Source: CAXQUZ01 sp942491145
GTDB taxonomy: Bacteria; Myxococcota_A; UBA796; UBA2385
Length of the DNA: 64,000 nt
Assembly (NCBI GenBank): GCA_942491145.1
Contig: CALOBC010000017.1
Location: 372,001-436,000 of the forward strand
Direction of reading: 5' to 3'
Made by a program: the position numbers and the translations under genes. Position 1 is the first letter of the stretch. Each line of letters opens with the position of its first letter. The notes below the pieces were generated by a model, which was given only the letters and a program-made list of their open reading frames with translations, was not told where the DNA came from and made no database searches. Below are positions 24,236 through 32,367 of this stretch, one piece after another.

Positions 24236-25773
24236 TGCAGGCCCTGATTGTTCTCCAGATTGCCCTGACTGTCGGCTATCTCGCTACTTGCTTGCTCAAT
24301 CGGGCGGGGCTCGCTCCCCGCGCGCTGCACATCGGGCACCGGGTGCTGTTGGGCCTCGCGCTGCTGTCACCGCTGCTGGTCGGCTTCATCGATGTGCCCT
24401 GGACCCCGCCGGCGACCTTGCGGGATGGCCTGTCGCTGACGGGGCCGGCGACGGAGCTTGCAGTGGCGTTGCCGGGGAGTGCGCTGTCGCTCACCCTCCC
24501 AGCCTCGTCTATTGCGCCGGCGGTGGGCGGGTTGCCGTCGATGCTCTGGGTGCTGCTGTTGCTGGGGGTGGTGCGCACAGCGGTCGCCGTGGTGCGCCTG
24601 TCCCGCCGGCTCGATGCTGCAGTTGCCCAGGGTGAGCGCGATGGGATTGCTGTGCTGATGGACCCTTCGGCGACCGCACCTTTTGCGGCGCTGCTGCCCC
24701 AGGGGCGGGTGGTGGTGCTGGACGCCGCCACGGCGATGTCGGCCCAAGATGCCCGTCTGGCCCTCCATCACGAGACTCAGCACCACGCCCAGGGTGACCC
24801 CGCCTTCGCGTGGATCTGGCTCGGAGTTCGGGCCGCCTTCGGCTGGAATCCTGCTGTGGGTGCGTGGGCCCGGCTCGCGGCCGAGCTGGAGGAACAAGCC
24901 TGTGATGCCGCGGTGGTCGCCCGTTCCGATGTGTCCCCTCGCGCCTATGGTGCGCTGTTGCTCTCTTTCGTCGCCCGTCCGCCTGCGCCTGTCGGTGCGA
25001 CGGGCCTTCCCCCCCGCTCCCCCCTGCACCGGAGACTGCTCATGCTCGCTCGTCCCACGCCTCCCCGTCGCCTCAGGGCGCTCACGTCCATTGCGGCGGC
25101 GGCCACGTTGGTCCTCGCCACTGCGGTGGGCACCGCCTCACTCGCGGCCGACCTGCGGCTGGAGGGGGCCCGTGTCGATGCGGCGTATGTCCAGGCCGAC
25201 ACCGTTGGCCTCGATGTGCCCGATGTCCAGGCCATTCGCCGCGAGCTGCGTCGCATGGTCACCCGCCAAGGTGGGTTCTATCGCCGTGGCCTCGACCGCC
25301 GCCCCGACTGGCAGAAGCTGGTCGACGGGTCCATCCAAGAAGCTGGGCTGCCCGCCTTTGTCGCGGCCATTCCCCTGGTCGAGTCGGGCTACGCAAACTG
25401 GGGCGCGCCCGAGAGTGCCGAAGCCCAGAGTGCTGCGCCAGGGGCCATTCCCGGCCGGGGCTTGTGGATGTTCATCGGTCCGACCGCCCGCACCTATGGG
25501 CTCCGTGTTGACGACACCGTGGACCAGCGCCTCGACCCCAGCTTGGAGACTGCTGCTGCGATGACGCTGTTGACGGACCTCCACGAAGAGTTCGGCGACT
25601 GGGGACTCGCCCTGGCCGCCTACAACCAGGGCAGCGAAGCGGTGAAGCGCGCCATGAAAGACGGGAACTCCCGCGACCCCTGGGCGCTCATCGACGCCGG
25701 CCACCTCAACCCCTATGCGGCCCAGGTGATGGCGGCGGCCCTTGTGTTGGAGTCCCCGCAGCTTCTGGACTGA
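24235..25773 (+). CDS. M56 peptidase fused to lytic transglycosylase
   Basis: 512 residues. Hydrophobic segments near 3-22, 34-52, 102-121 and 284-305 anchor a BlaR1-like M56 domain with zinc motif HETQH at 179-183 and a following EEQACD (219-224). After the last membrane segment, instead of the penicillin-sensor domain of BlaR1, comes a MltD-type SLT domain: PLVESGY with catalytic Glu383, GRGLWMFIGPTARTYGL (408-424) and LALAAYNQG (458-466). The periplasmic domain should bind or cleave glycan strands. Together with the overlapping BlaI-like gene this looks like a signal pair that reads cell-wall state. Both active sites look intact. Confidence 0.85.
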   Translation: MQALIVLQIALTVGYLATCLLNRAGLAPRALHIGHRVLLGLALLSPLLVGFIDVPWTPPATLRDGLSLTGPATELAVALPGSALSLTLPASSIAPAVGGLPSMLWVLLLLGVVRTAVAVVRLSRRLDAAVAQGERDGIAVLMDPSATAPFAALLPQGRVVVLDAATAMSAQDARLALHHETQHHAQGDPAFAWIWLGVRAAFGWNPAVGAWARLAAELEEQACDAAVVARSDVSPRAYGALLLSFVARPPAPVGATGLPPRSPLHRRLLMLARPTPPRRLRALTSIAAAATLVLATAVGTASLAADLRLEGARVDAAYVQADTVGLDVPDVQAIRRELRRMVTRQGGFYRRGLDRRPDWQKLVDGSIQEAGLPAFVAAIPLVESGYANWGAPESAEAQSAAPGAIPGRGLWMFIGPTARTYGLRVDDTVDQRLDPSLETAAAMTLLTDLHEEFGDWGLALAAYNQGSEAVKRAMKDGNSRDPWALIDAGHLNPYAAQVMAAALVLESPQLLD

Positions 25774-25864
25774 TGCTGCCCCGGAGTGCTGTGCTGGCGC
25801 TTGCTTCGGCGCCCTGAGAGTCGACCCGGTCCCCTGTGCTATGGCGGAAGCTCCTGGAGCTTTC

Positions 25865-26818
25865 ATGCGCGCACTGTCCCTCGGACCCGACGGGCCCCGA
25901 CTCGTCCCTGACCATCCCTTCGCCGTGCGACCCGGTGAGGCCCGTGTGCGCGTGTCCCTCGCGGGCGTGTGCGCGACCGATCTGGAGCTCTGCAATGGCT
26001 ACATGGGCTTCTCGGGGGTGTTGGGGCACGAGTGGGTGGGGGTGGTGGAGGACGCGCCGGACCCCCGCTGGATCGGCCAGCGGGTGGTCGGCGACATCAA
26101 CTGCGCCTGTGGAGCGTGCGCCACCTGTCGGGCCGGTCGGCCCACCCACTGTCCCGAGCGAACGGTGCTGGGCATTCAAGGGCGGGACGGCGCCTTTGCC
26201 GAACAGCTCAGCATTCCCGTGGCCAACCTGCATGGCGTGCCCGACGGGGTGTCCGATGAGCACGCGGTCTTTGTGGAGCCCCTTGCCGCCGCCTGTCGCA
26301 TCCTGGAGCAAGTGCATGTGCGCCCCAGCCACCGGGTGGTCGTGCTGGGCCTCGGGCGCCTGGGCCAGCTCTGTGCCCGGGTGTTGGCGCTGACGGGGGC
26401 CGAGGTCACGGGGGTGGCCCGCTCGAGTGCCTCGCTGTCCCGGCTGCCCTCCACCTTTCAAGGAGTGCGCGCCGATGCGGCCGAGTCCCTGGAGGGGGCT
26501 GACGTGGTGGTTGATGCCACCGGCAATCCCGAGGGCTTGGCGATGGCTGGCCGACTGGTGCGCCCCGGTGGTGTGGTGGTGCTGAAGACCACCACGCATG
26601 ACCTGGGCACCGCGACCCCCACGGACTGGGTGATCCACGAGGTCACGCTCATCGGCAGCCGGTGCGGACCGTTTGCCCCTGCGCTGCGGTTGTTGGCCGC
26701 TGGCTTGATCGACCCGACCGACCTCATCACGGGTCGGCGCGGACTGGACGACGGGGTGGCCGCACTCCAGGAGGCGGCTGCCCCCCGGAGCGTCAAGGTG
26801 CTCATCGACCCGCGCTAA
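25865..26818 (+). CDS. Zinc-dependent alcohol dehydrogenase family protein
   Basis: 317 residues, a little short for the medium-chain family (about 340-350). Catalytic zinc residues: Cys in AGVCATD and His-Glu in GHEWVG. The four structural-zinc cysteines are in CACGACATCRAGRPTHC (about 77-93). The Rossmann motif is VVLGLGRLGQLCA. ATG 25865 has GGAG six bases upstream; an earlier ATG at 25841 lacks it. NAD(P)-linked oxidation of an alcohol or polyol is expected; the substrate is not evident. It stands alone, 91 bases after the M56 gene. Confidence 0.82.
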   Translation: MRALSLGPDGPRLVPDHPFAVRPGEARVRVSLAGVCATDLELCNGYMGFSGVLGHEWVGVVEDAPDPRWIGQRVVGDINCACGACATCRAGRPTHCPERTVLGIQGRDGAFAEQLSIPVANLHGVPDGVSDEHAVFVEPLAAACRILEQVHVRPSHRVVVLGLGRLGQLCARVLALTGAEVTGVARSSASLSRLPSTFQGVRADAAESLEGADVVVDATGNPEGLAMAGRLVRPGGVVVLKTTTHDLGTATPTDWVIHEVTLIGSRCGPFAPALRLLAAGLIDPTDLITGRRGLDDGVAALQEAAAPRSVKVLIDPR

Positions 26819-26874
26819 GATGGGCTGCGCCACGGTGTTCCCGACCCACCATCGTGGGCCAGGAACTCTTGGGT

Positions 26875-28377
26875 CTACCAGCGCACCCGGCCGGTGGCCG
26901 TCACCAAGCTCACGGTCTCGCCACCCATGTTGTCCGAGGCGAGCAAGTGGCCGCCTTGCAGCACCAGTGCTGGCTTCAGACCCACCTTCTCCGGACCCAC
27001 CACCACGTCGCCGACCTCCACCGCCCAGTTCAGCTCGGTGCCGAGGGCATACCCGCTCGTGGGGGTGCCCAGGAAATTCGCGGGCACACCGCCGTTGCGG
27101 GTGGTGGTGAAGGGGTGGGAGACCGGGCCCGTGCTCCAGTGCATCGTGGCGCCTGCGCGCAGGGCGACCCAGTCGAGGGGCCTCACCTGGGCGACCGGCT
27201 GGATGAACATGGCGTGGGCCAGGGCACCTTCGCGGACGAGACCTTCAGCGCCGACCGGTGCGCCACCGGAGTGTTCCGGGCGGCCGATCTGGTCGAAGGC
27301 CGACGCGTCGACGGCGCCCTGGAACTCATCGTGCATGACCATGCCCGCGTCGAAGTCACGGTCGAAGACGAAGTCGTGCATGGTGTCGTCGTCGCCGCTG
27401 CTGTCGCCCGATGCCCAGCCCGCGCGCAGGATGCCGCCCAGGATGAAGTCGGTGGGGATGGCCTCGACGAGCCCGGTGAGCCCCCCAGCGCGGACTTTCA
27501 GCTGGTCGCGGTTGTTGTAGTTCAACAGCGCGTCGGTGTGGCCGAAGATGGTGGCGCCTTCTGCGGCGATGCGCAGGTTGAGGCCGTCGAGCTCGCCCGT
27601 CCAGTCAGTGTAGGCGTCGATGACGCCAACTCGGGTTTTGCGGATGCCGTCGTCTTCGGTCTGGCCCCGCCACACGCCGTAGAGTCCGTAGTTCACCTTG
27701 TCTTCGGGCACCCAGGACAACGCGGCAATGCCTTGGTAGGCCTTCTCCCCCCGCTGTCCCTCTTCTTGGAAGGGGGCCCAGTGCGCCAGCTCATCTTCGA
27801 TGACCCGATCGCCGGCCAGTGCGATGACCAGCGGCACCTCGCCCTTGCCGAACGGTCGTGAAGCCAGCTGAAGCCGCAGCACCCGGTCGCCGAAGTCGTT
27901 GCGACCAAACAGCGGGTCCCGGTTGCCGTCGTTGGCCAGCATGCCGAGGCCCCAGTGGGAGGTCGCCACGCCGGCTTGCACGCGGATCGGTCCGGCGACA
28001 CCCCGGATGAGGGCCTTGCGGATGTCGAAGTCCCGCGCGGAGAAAGCCCCCATGCGGTGACGGTCCCGCTCGTCTTCTTCCCCCGGGATGTCCCAGGCGT
28101 CGCCGGCGAGCTGGCCCTCTATGAGGTCCCCCTCAAACACCGCGTGCAGCTTGGGCTTGCCGACGTAGATGCCCGCCCGCAGGCGAGAGTCGAGCACGAA
28201 GTCCTGCCCGAGCTCCGTGCCGTCGGTGTCGAGCACGAGATCTGGGGGCAAGCTGCCGATCAGGCGAAGCTCACCCCAGGTGTCGAACCAAGCACCCTTT
28301 TCGGGGTTGGGTCCGATCGCGGGGTCGCCGAAGCCGGCGAGGGCAGGGGCGACAAACGCCAACAACAGCGCGTTCAT
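26875..28377 (-). CDS. Predicted outer-membrane beta-barrel protein
   Basis: 500 residues with a short signal peptide (MNALLLAFVAPALA). The mature chain is made of alternating strands with aromatic ends and charged turns (for example LRLQLASRPFG and NYGLYGVWRGQ) and ends in TATGRVRW with an aromatic last residue, as in barrels recognised by BamA. An acidic loop GDSSGDDDTMHD near residue 328 may bind cations. No named family is certain; AlgE-like export porins are one option. The ATG overlaps the stop of the large lipoprotein hydrolase upstream (ATGA), so the two are one operon and may work together at the outer membrane. Confidence 0.65.
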   Translation of the reverse strand: MNALLLAFVAPALAGFGDPAIGPNPEKGAWFDTWGELRLIGSLPPDLVLDTDGTELGQDFVLDSRLRAGIYVGKPKLHAVFEGDLIEGQLAGDAWDIPGEEDERDRHRMGAFSARDFDIRKALIRGVAGPIRVQAGVATSHWGLGMLANDGNRDPLFGRNDFGDRVLRLQLASRPFGKGEVPLVIALAGDRVIEDELAHWAPFQEEGQRGEKAYQGIAALSWVPEDKVNYGLYGVWRGQTEDDGIRKTRVGVIDAYTDWTGELDGLNLRIAAEGATIFGHTDALLNYNNRDQLKVRAGGLTGLVEAIPTDFILGGILRAGWASGDSSGDDDTMHDFVFDRDFDAGMVMHDEFQGAVDASAFDQIGRPEHSGGAPVGAEGLVREGALAHAMFIQPVAQVRPLDWVALRAGATMHWSTGPVSHPFTTTRNGGVPANFLGTPTSGYALGTELNWAVEVGDVVVGPEKVGLKPALVLQGGHLLASDNMGGETVSLVTATGRVRW

Positions 28378-31300
28378 CGGCCACCTCCATCCGCCGTGCC
28401 GTCATCCGGGAGCTGGGGAATCCACGAGCAGGACGCGTCTTCAAAGCACAGGTCGTCGACGACTTCCTGGCCACCGCTCTGGAAGTAGGTGCAGATCTGC
28501 ATCACGGCGTAGGTCGAGATGTCGAATGGGTCTTCGGGGCGGGGTGTGGCGAAGCCGTGGGTGCCGGTGGTGCGCACATAGGGCAACCGCAGCGCGCTCA
28601 TGCCAGCGCTGTGGGCGTGGTTCAGGCGGAGGGGGGCTTCGCTGGTCGCCCCGGTGCCGTCGAGCCCTTCGTCGAGGTCGTCGGCGTCGAAGAGGCAGGG
28701 CTCACCGTTGGAGCAAGTGTAGGGTCCGTACTGCTCAAGGCCCTGCACCACCTTCTTCTCGATGAGCCAGCGGTCGACCGACGTGCCGTACCGGGGGTCG
28801 ACTTCGTCGTCGCTGATCCAGCCGGCGGCGCGTGCGAGGGCGATGCCGGTGCTGATGTTGACGATGGTGTCGCCCGGGGTGGGCACCAACATGATGTTGC
28901 GGGGCTTGCCATTGGTGCCGGGCAGGGGCTCTTCGTCGAAGCCCCGGGCGTAGGCGATGGCGTCGCCGGGCTCCAAGATGGCGCTAAACACGAAGCCGAT
29001 GCGGCGCACTTCGGGGCTCGCGCGCACATGGCCGAGGCCCTCTGCGGCGGCGACGAGGGTGCTGCCCGCCGGGAATGCGACGCCCTGGAAGGTCACCGAG
29101 GTCTCGAAGGTGTCGATCTCATGGACCAAGTCGCCGGACTCGGTCTCGAGGCGGATGACCAGCCGGTCGCCCACTTCCGTCGGGTCGTCGATGGTGAAGG
29201 GCGACGGGCCCTCCAGCGGCGTGGCGTAGCCCTCGGGGGGAATGCCGGCGACGCGGGCCTTCTCCCACGGTGGGGCGGCGTCGGCGGCGATGCCCACGCG
29301 GAAGGTGCCGTTGTCCGGGATGTAGCCCTCGCGAACGACGCCGTTGTCGAGGTTCTCGACGATGATGCGCCCGCCAGCGGGGAAGCTGTCGAGGGTGGCG
29401 ATGGGCACGCTGACCATGTCGGCCACCGTGTTGACCATCTGGACCACCTCAAGCTGTCCGGCATCATTGGGAATGCCGAGGATGAGGGGACTCAGCAGCC
29501 GTCCGTGCATGGCTTCGACCGCGCCGCCAATCTCGGTGCGGAATGCCACGTCGAGCAGCCCGCCGCCGGGGACGACGGGGGCCCAAGCGGACACCTCATC
29601 GACGACCGCAGCGGCGACAGCGGTGTTGATGCCGCCGAGAGAGCCACCGAGCACGACGTACTCGACATCCGGTCCGCCGATGTCGGGGGTGCCGTCGCCG
29701 TTCCAGTCGCAGGACATGCCGGTGCCACCGGTCTCTTTGGTCCACTCGCCATCGCCACAAGCCATCAGCGTGTCGATGAACTGGGCGTGGTCAATGGCGG
29801 CCTGGCGCACCATGTCGCGTGTGTGGAAGGCATCGGCGCTCCACTGGTCGCCGCCGGAGTCCTTGCGGCCATCGTAGTCGAGGTCGCGGTAGCGGCTGTC
29901 CTTGAGGTGCTCGTAGAACGGCACAAGCCCGGTGGGTCCGAGCACGCTCTCGACGAGGGCCTGATCTTCCTCGGACAGCGTCGGGCCGTGACCGGGATAG
30001 TCGAAGGCGCAGGCGGCGTAGCCCATGCGGGTCATCGCCCAAGCGAAGCCCAAGAAGTCGAAGCGGGACGAGCCGTAGCCATGGCCGAAGATCGCGACGG
30101 GCGCGGGCTGGGGCACATTCTTGGGCAGCACACACGAGAAGGGCACCCGCTCGGCGCGTGCCTTGTACCAGCCGTTGTGGCCGTCGATCTGCCAGAAGTC
30201 ATTGGAGTCGTCCACCTCGGGCCAGGGGCCGGGGTCGTGGTCGAGGTCACCAAAGAAGTTGGGCGTGTCGAAGCTGCCGCCCACGATGTGGGTGGCGAAG
30301 GCGCTGTAGTTGGCGATCAGCACGTCGGCGCTCTCGCCGCTGAACAGCCCGAGGCTGGCGAGGGTGCCGATGAGGCTATCGACAGGCAGCAACAGTGGAT
30401 CTTCGCCCTCGATCTCATTCACCGACAAGGCCTCGTTGACGCCCTCCGGGAACTCCTTGTCGAGCGCGGCAAGCGAGCCCTTGCCCTGGAGGCCGATGCG
30501 GGCGTCGACGAGATCGCCCGTGATGCGGCCCGTCGTGTAGACCCATGCGTACGCGATGTCCTGTAGGCCGAGGCCCACCTTGGACAGTGCCTTGGGCGCG
30601 GGCTCGAGCGCTTCGGTCTGGCGTAGGTGGTGCACATACTCCCAGGGGGAGCGCACTGGCTCGCCGTCTTCGCCGATGACCCGCTCGGTCACGACCACGG
30701 CGTACGTGGTCTCTTCGCGCAGCGGGCGCACCGGCCGCACGATGAGCGTGTTGGTCTGGCGCTCGTACCAAGAGAGCAGGTCATCCCGGGGATCGCCGCC
30801 CTCTGGGTAGACGTTGGGCTTGTCGAGAACACCGTCGTTGTCGGTGTCTTCGCCCCAGTCCAGCTTGCCGTTGCCGTTCAGGTCTTCGTCGACCGTGTCG
30901 AAGATGACGCTGGGGTGCTCGGCCCTTGTGTCATTCGGGAAGTAGCGGTCACCCCGAGCGGCATCCATCGGGTAGCGGCCCTGTCCCATGTCGAGGGGGA
31001 TGAGCTCCTGGTAGGTGGGGGAGCCCGGGGTCACATCGATGAGAAAGACCGCGTCGTCCTGGAACTGGGCGTCACCCAGGGCGTCGTCATAGGTGTGGCG
31101 AGCCGCCAGGTTGTCCAGATCGAGGGGCTCGGAGAAGCCGACCGCGATGGGCGAGTAGATCCCAAACCCGGTGAGCTGGTTGAGCTTGATCCGCGCGACC
31201 TCTTCCATGTGGGTGTTGGCTGCCAACGGAACGTTGAGCCGCAAGCCCGTGGGGCTGGTGGCGTCGACCGTGGTGGCGAGGTCGTTGGGGTAGGGAATGT

Positions 31301-31418
31301 CGGGAAGGGGCTCAGCGTCCCAGTCCACGCGCACTTCGGGGCCGTTTCCGGGCGGGGTCTTTCGCAGACCTTCCGGGTAGGGCGCGCAGGCGAGGCTGAG
31401 GAGCAGGATGTTGACCAT
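28374..31418 (-). CDS. Large lipoprotein with alpha/beta-hydrolase domain
   Basis: 1014 residues from ATG 31418 (GGAG upstream). A very short signal ends in lipobox LSLAC (Cys11). The N-terminal 300 residues are beta-rich and hold a calcium-loop pair DLNGNGKLDWGED and DTDNDGVLDK (about 180-205), as in virulence-type lipase N-domains. The hydrolase domain has an oxyanion-type FGHGYGSSR near 445 and the nucleophile elbow GGSLGG near 605. The C-terminal third is beta-rich. Likely a surface-anchored esterase or lipase. It precedes an outer-membrane protein with a 4-base overlap and is divergent from a lipoprotein gene. Confidence 0.75.
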   Translation of the reverse strand: MVNILLLSLACAPYPEGLRKTPPGNGPEVRVDWDAEPLPDIPYPNDLATTVDATSPTGLRLNVPLAANTHMEEVARIKLNQLTGFGIYSPIAVGFSEPLDLDNLAARHTYDDALGDAQFQDDAVFLIDVTPGSPTYQELIPLDMGQGRYPMDAARGDRYFPNDTRAEHPSVIFDTVDEDLNGNGKLDWGEDTDNDGVLDKPNVYPEGGDPRDDLLSWYERQTNTLIVRPVRPLREETTYAVVVTERVIGEDGEPVRSPWEYVHHLRQTEALEPAPKALSKVGLGLQDIAYAWVYTTGRITGDLVDARIGLQGKGSLAALDKEFPEGVNEALSVNEIEGEDPLLLPVDSLIGTLASLGLFSGESADVLIANYSAFATHIVGGSFDTPNFFGDLDHDPGPWPEVDDSNDFWQIDGHNGWYKARAERVPFSCVLPKNVPQPAPVAIFGHGYGSSRFDFLGFAWAMTRMGYAACAFDYPGHGPTLSEEDQALVESVLGPTGLVPFYEHLKDSRYRDLDYDGRKDSGGDQWSADAFHTRDMVRQAAIDHAQFIDTLMACGDGEWTKETGGTGMSCDWNGDGTPDIGGPDVEYVVLGGSLGGINTAVAAAVVDEVSAWAPVVPGGGLLDVAFRTEIGGAVEAMHGRLLSPLILGIPNDAGQLEVVQMVNTVADMVSVPIATLDSFPAGGRIIVENLDNGVVREGYIPDNGTFRVGIAADAAPPWEKARVAGIPPEGYATPLEGPSPFTIDDPTEVGDRLVIRLETESGDLVHEIDTFETSVTFQGVAFPAGSTLVAAAEGLGHVRASPEVRRIGFVFSAILEPGDAIAYARGFDEEPLPGTNGKPRNIMLVPTPGDTIVNISTGIALARAAGWISDDEVDPRYGTSVDRWLIEKKVVQGLEQYGPYTCSNGEPCLFDADDLDEGLDGTGATSEAPLRLNHAHSAGMSALRLPYVRTTGTHGFATPRPEDPFDISTYAVMQICTYFQSGGQEVVDDLCFEDASCSWIPQLPDDGTADGGGR

Positions 31419-31551
31419 GGGTCGCTCCGAGAGGGTTGAACGCGGCACTTTCGCACACGGGGCGGCTTGGGTCCATGTGGTGTTCACAGTGACGGGGAGG
31501 GGCTACATGCGGCACCCGGCGTCGCGGTGGGGCGCGCAATCTGGAGGGGTG

Positions 31552-32352
31552 ATGAACAGGGCGTGGAGGACAGGCCGGCGGTCCGTCGCAGCGACATGGA
31601 TGGGGCTGAGCACCGTGGCCTGTTCGGGCGGTGCCGCGGCGCCGGATCCCGTCGTGGTGACGGTGCAGCTCGATGGTGTGGACCAGCCATCCATCCCGGT
31701 CTCCGTTGGCCCACCGGTGGTGCTGGCGCATGCATTGCCCGATGGGCTGGTATGGGATGAGTTGGAGAAGGTCCGTGCCGAGACGGCCTCCGGGGACCAC
31801 ATGGCCGTGCGGGCCCCCGCGACTCACCAGCCTCCGATCCAGCTCACACTGCGCCTCGATGCGGAGCACGGTGTGGTGTTGGATGGCAGCGGCATGGCGG
31901 AAGGGGAGCTGAAGCTACCGCTGGTGGGCGTGTCCGCGATTGGACTCACCCGGCGCAAGGCCGCACCAACGGTCCCCCCGGCGGTCGTGGTTCAGGTGGG
32001 TGAAGATGTGCCGGTCAGCCTGTCGAAGGCCTCTCTTGAGACGTTGCAGCGGTGCGCCGACCCCCGAGGACGGGTGCAAGGCTGGGACCTCGCCGATGTG
32101 TTGCAGCGCGCCACCAACGGGCGGGCGGTGGCCCAGGTGGTGCTCCAGCACGGGGCGCCGGAAGTCACCACGACCGTGCTCAAGCCGCTGGATGAGGTGG
32201 ATGCCTACTACCTGGTAAAGTACAGTCAAAACAATCAGTTGCGGGTACAGCACTGGGCGAACTCGTCCGAAAAGCCGAGCGAGGTCTACCGCGAGATCCA
32301 TGGCTTGACAGTCACGCTGGTGGACGCGCCCGTGGCACCCCAGCCCGAATAG
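31552..32352 (+). CDS. Lipoprotein of unknown function
   Basis: 266 residues from ATG 31552 (GGAGGGG just upstream). The signal has two Arg pairs (RTGRRSV) and lipobox STVAC (Cys24). The mature part is beta-rich up to about 160, then has a mixed region with LVKYSQNNQL. No domain is recognised. It is divergent to the large lipoprotein hydrolase with a 133-base shared promoter region and ends 15 bases from the convergent SGNH gene. Low third-position GC only near the extreme end (GGTAAAGTACAG), otherwise native codon use. Confidence 0.6.
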   Translation: MNRAWRTGRRSVAATWMGLSTVACSGGAAAPDPVVVTVQLDGVDQPSIPVSVGPPVVLAHALPDGLVWDELEKVRAETASGDHMAVRAPATHQPPIQLTLRLDAEHGVVLDGSGMAEGELKLPLVGVSAIGLTRRKAAPTVPPAVVVQVGEDVPVSLSKASLETLQRCADPRGRVQGWDLADVLQRATNGRAVAQVVLQHGAPEVTTTVLKPLDEVDAYYLVKYSQNNQLRVQHWANSSEKPSEVYREIHGLTVTLVDAPVAPQPE

Positions 32353-32367
32353 AATGCATCGTGGTGT

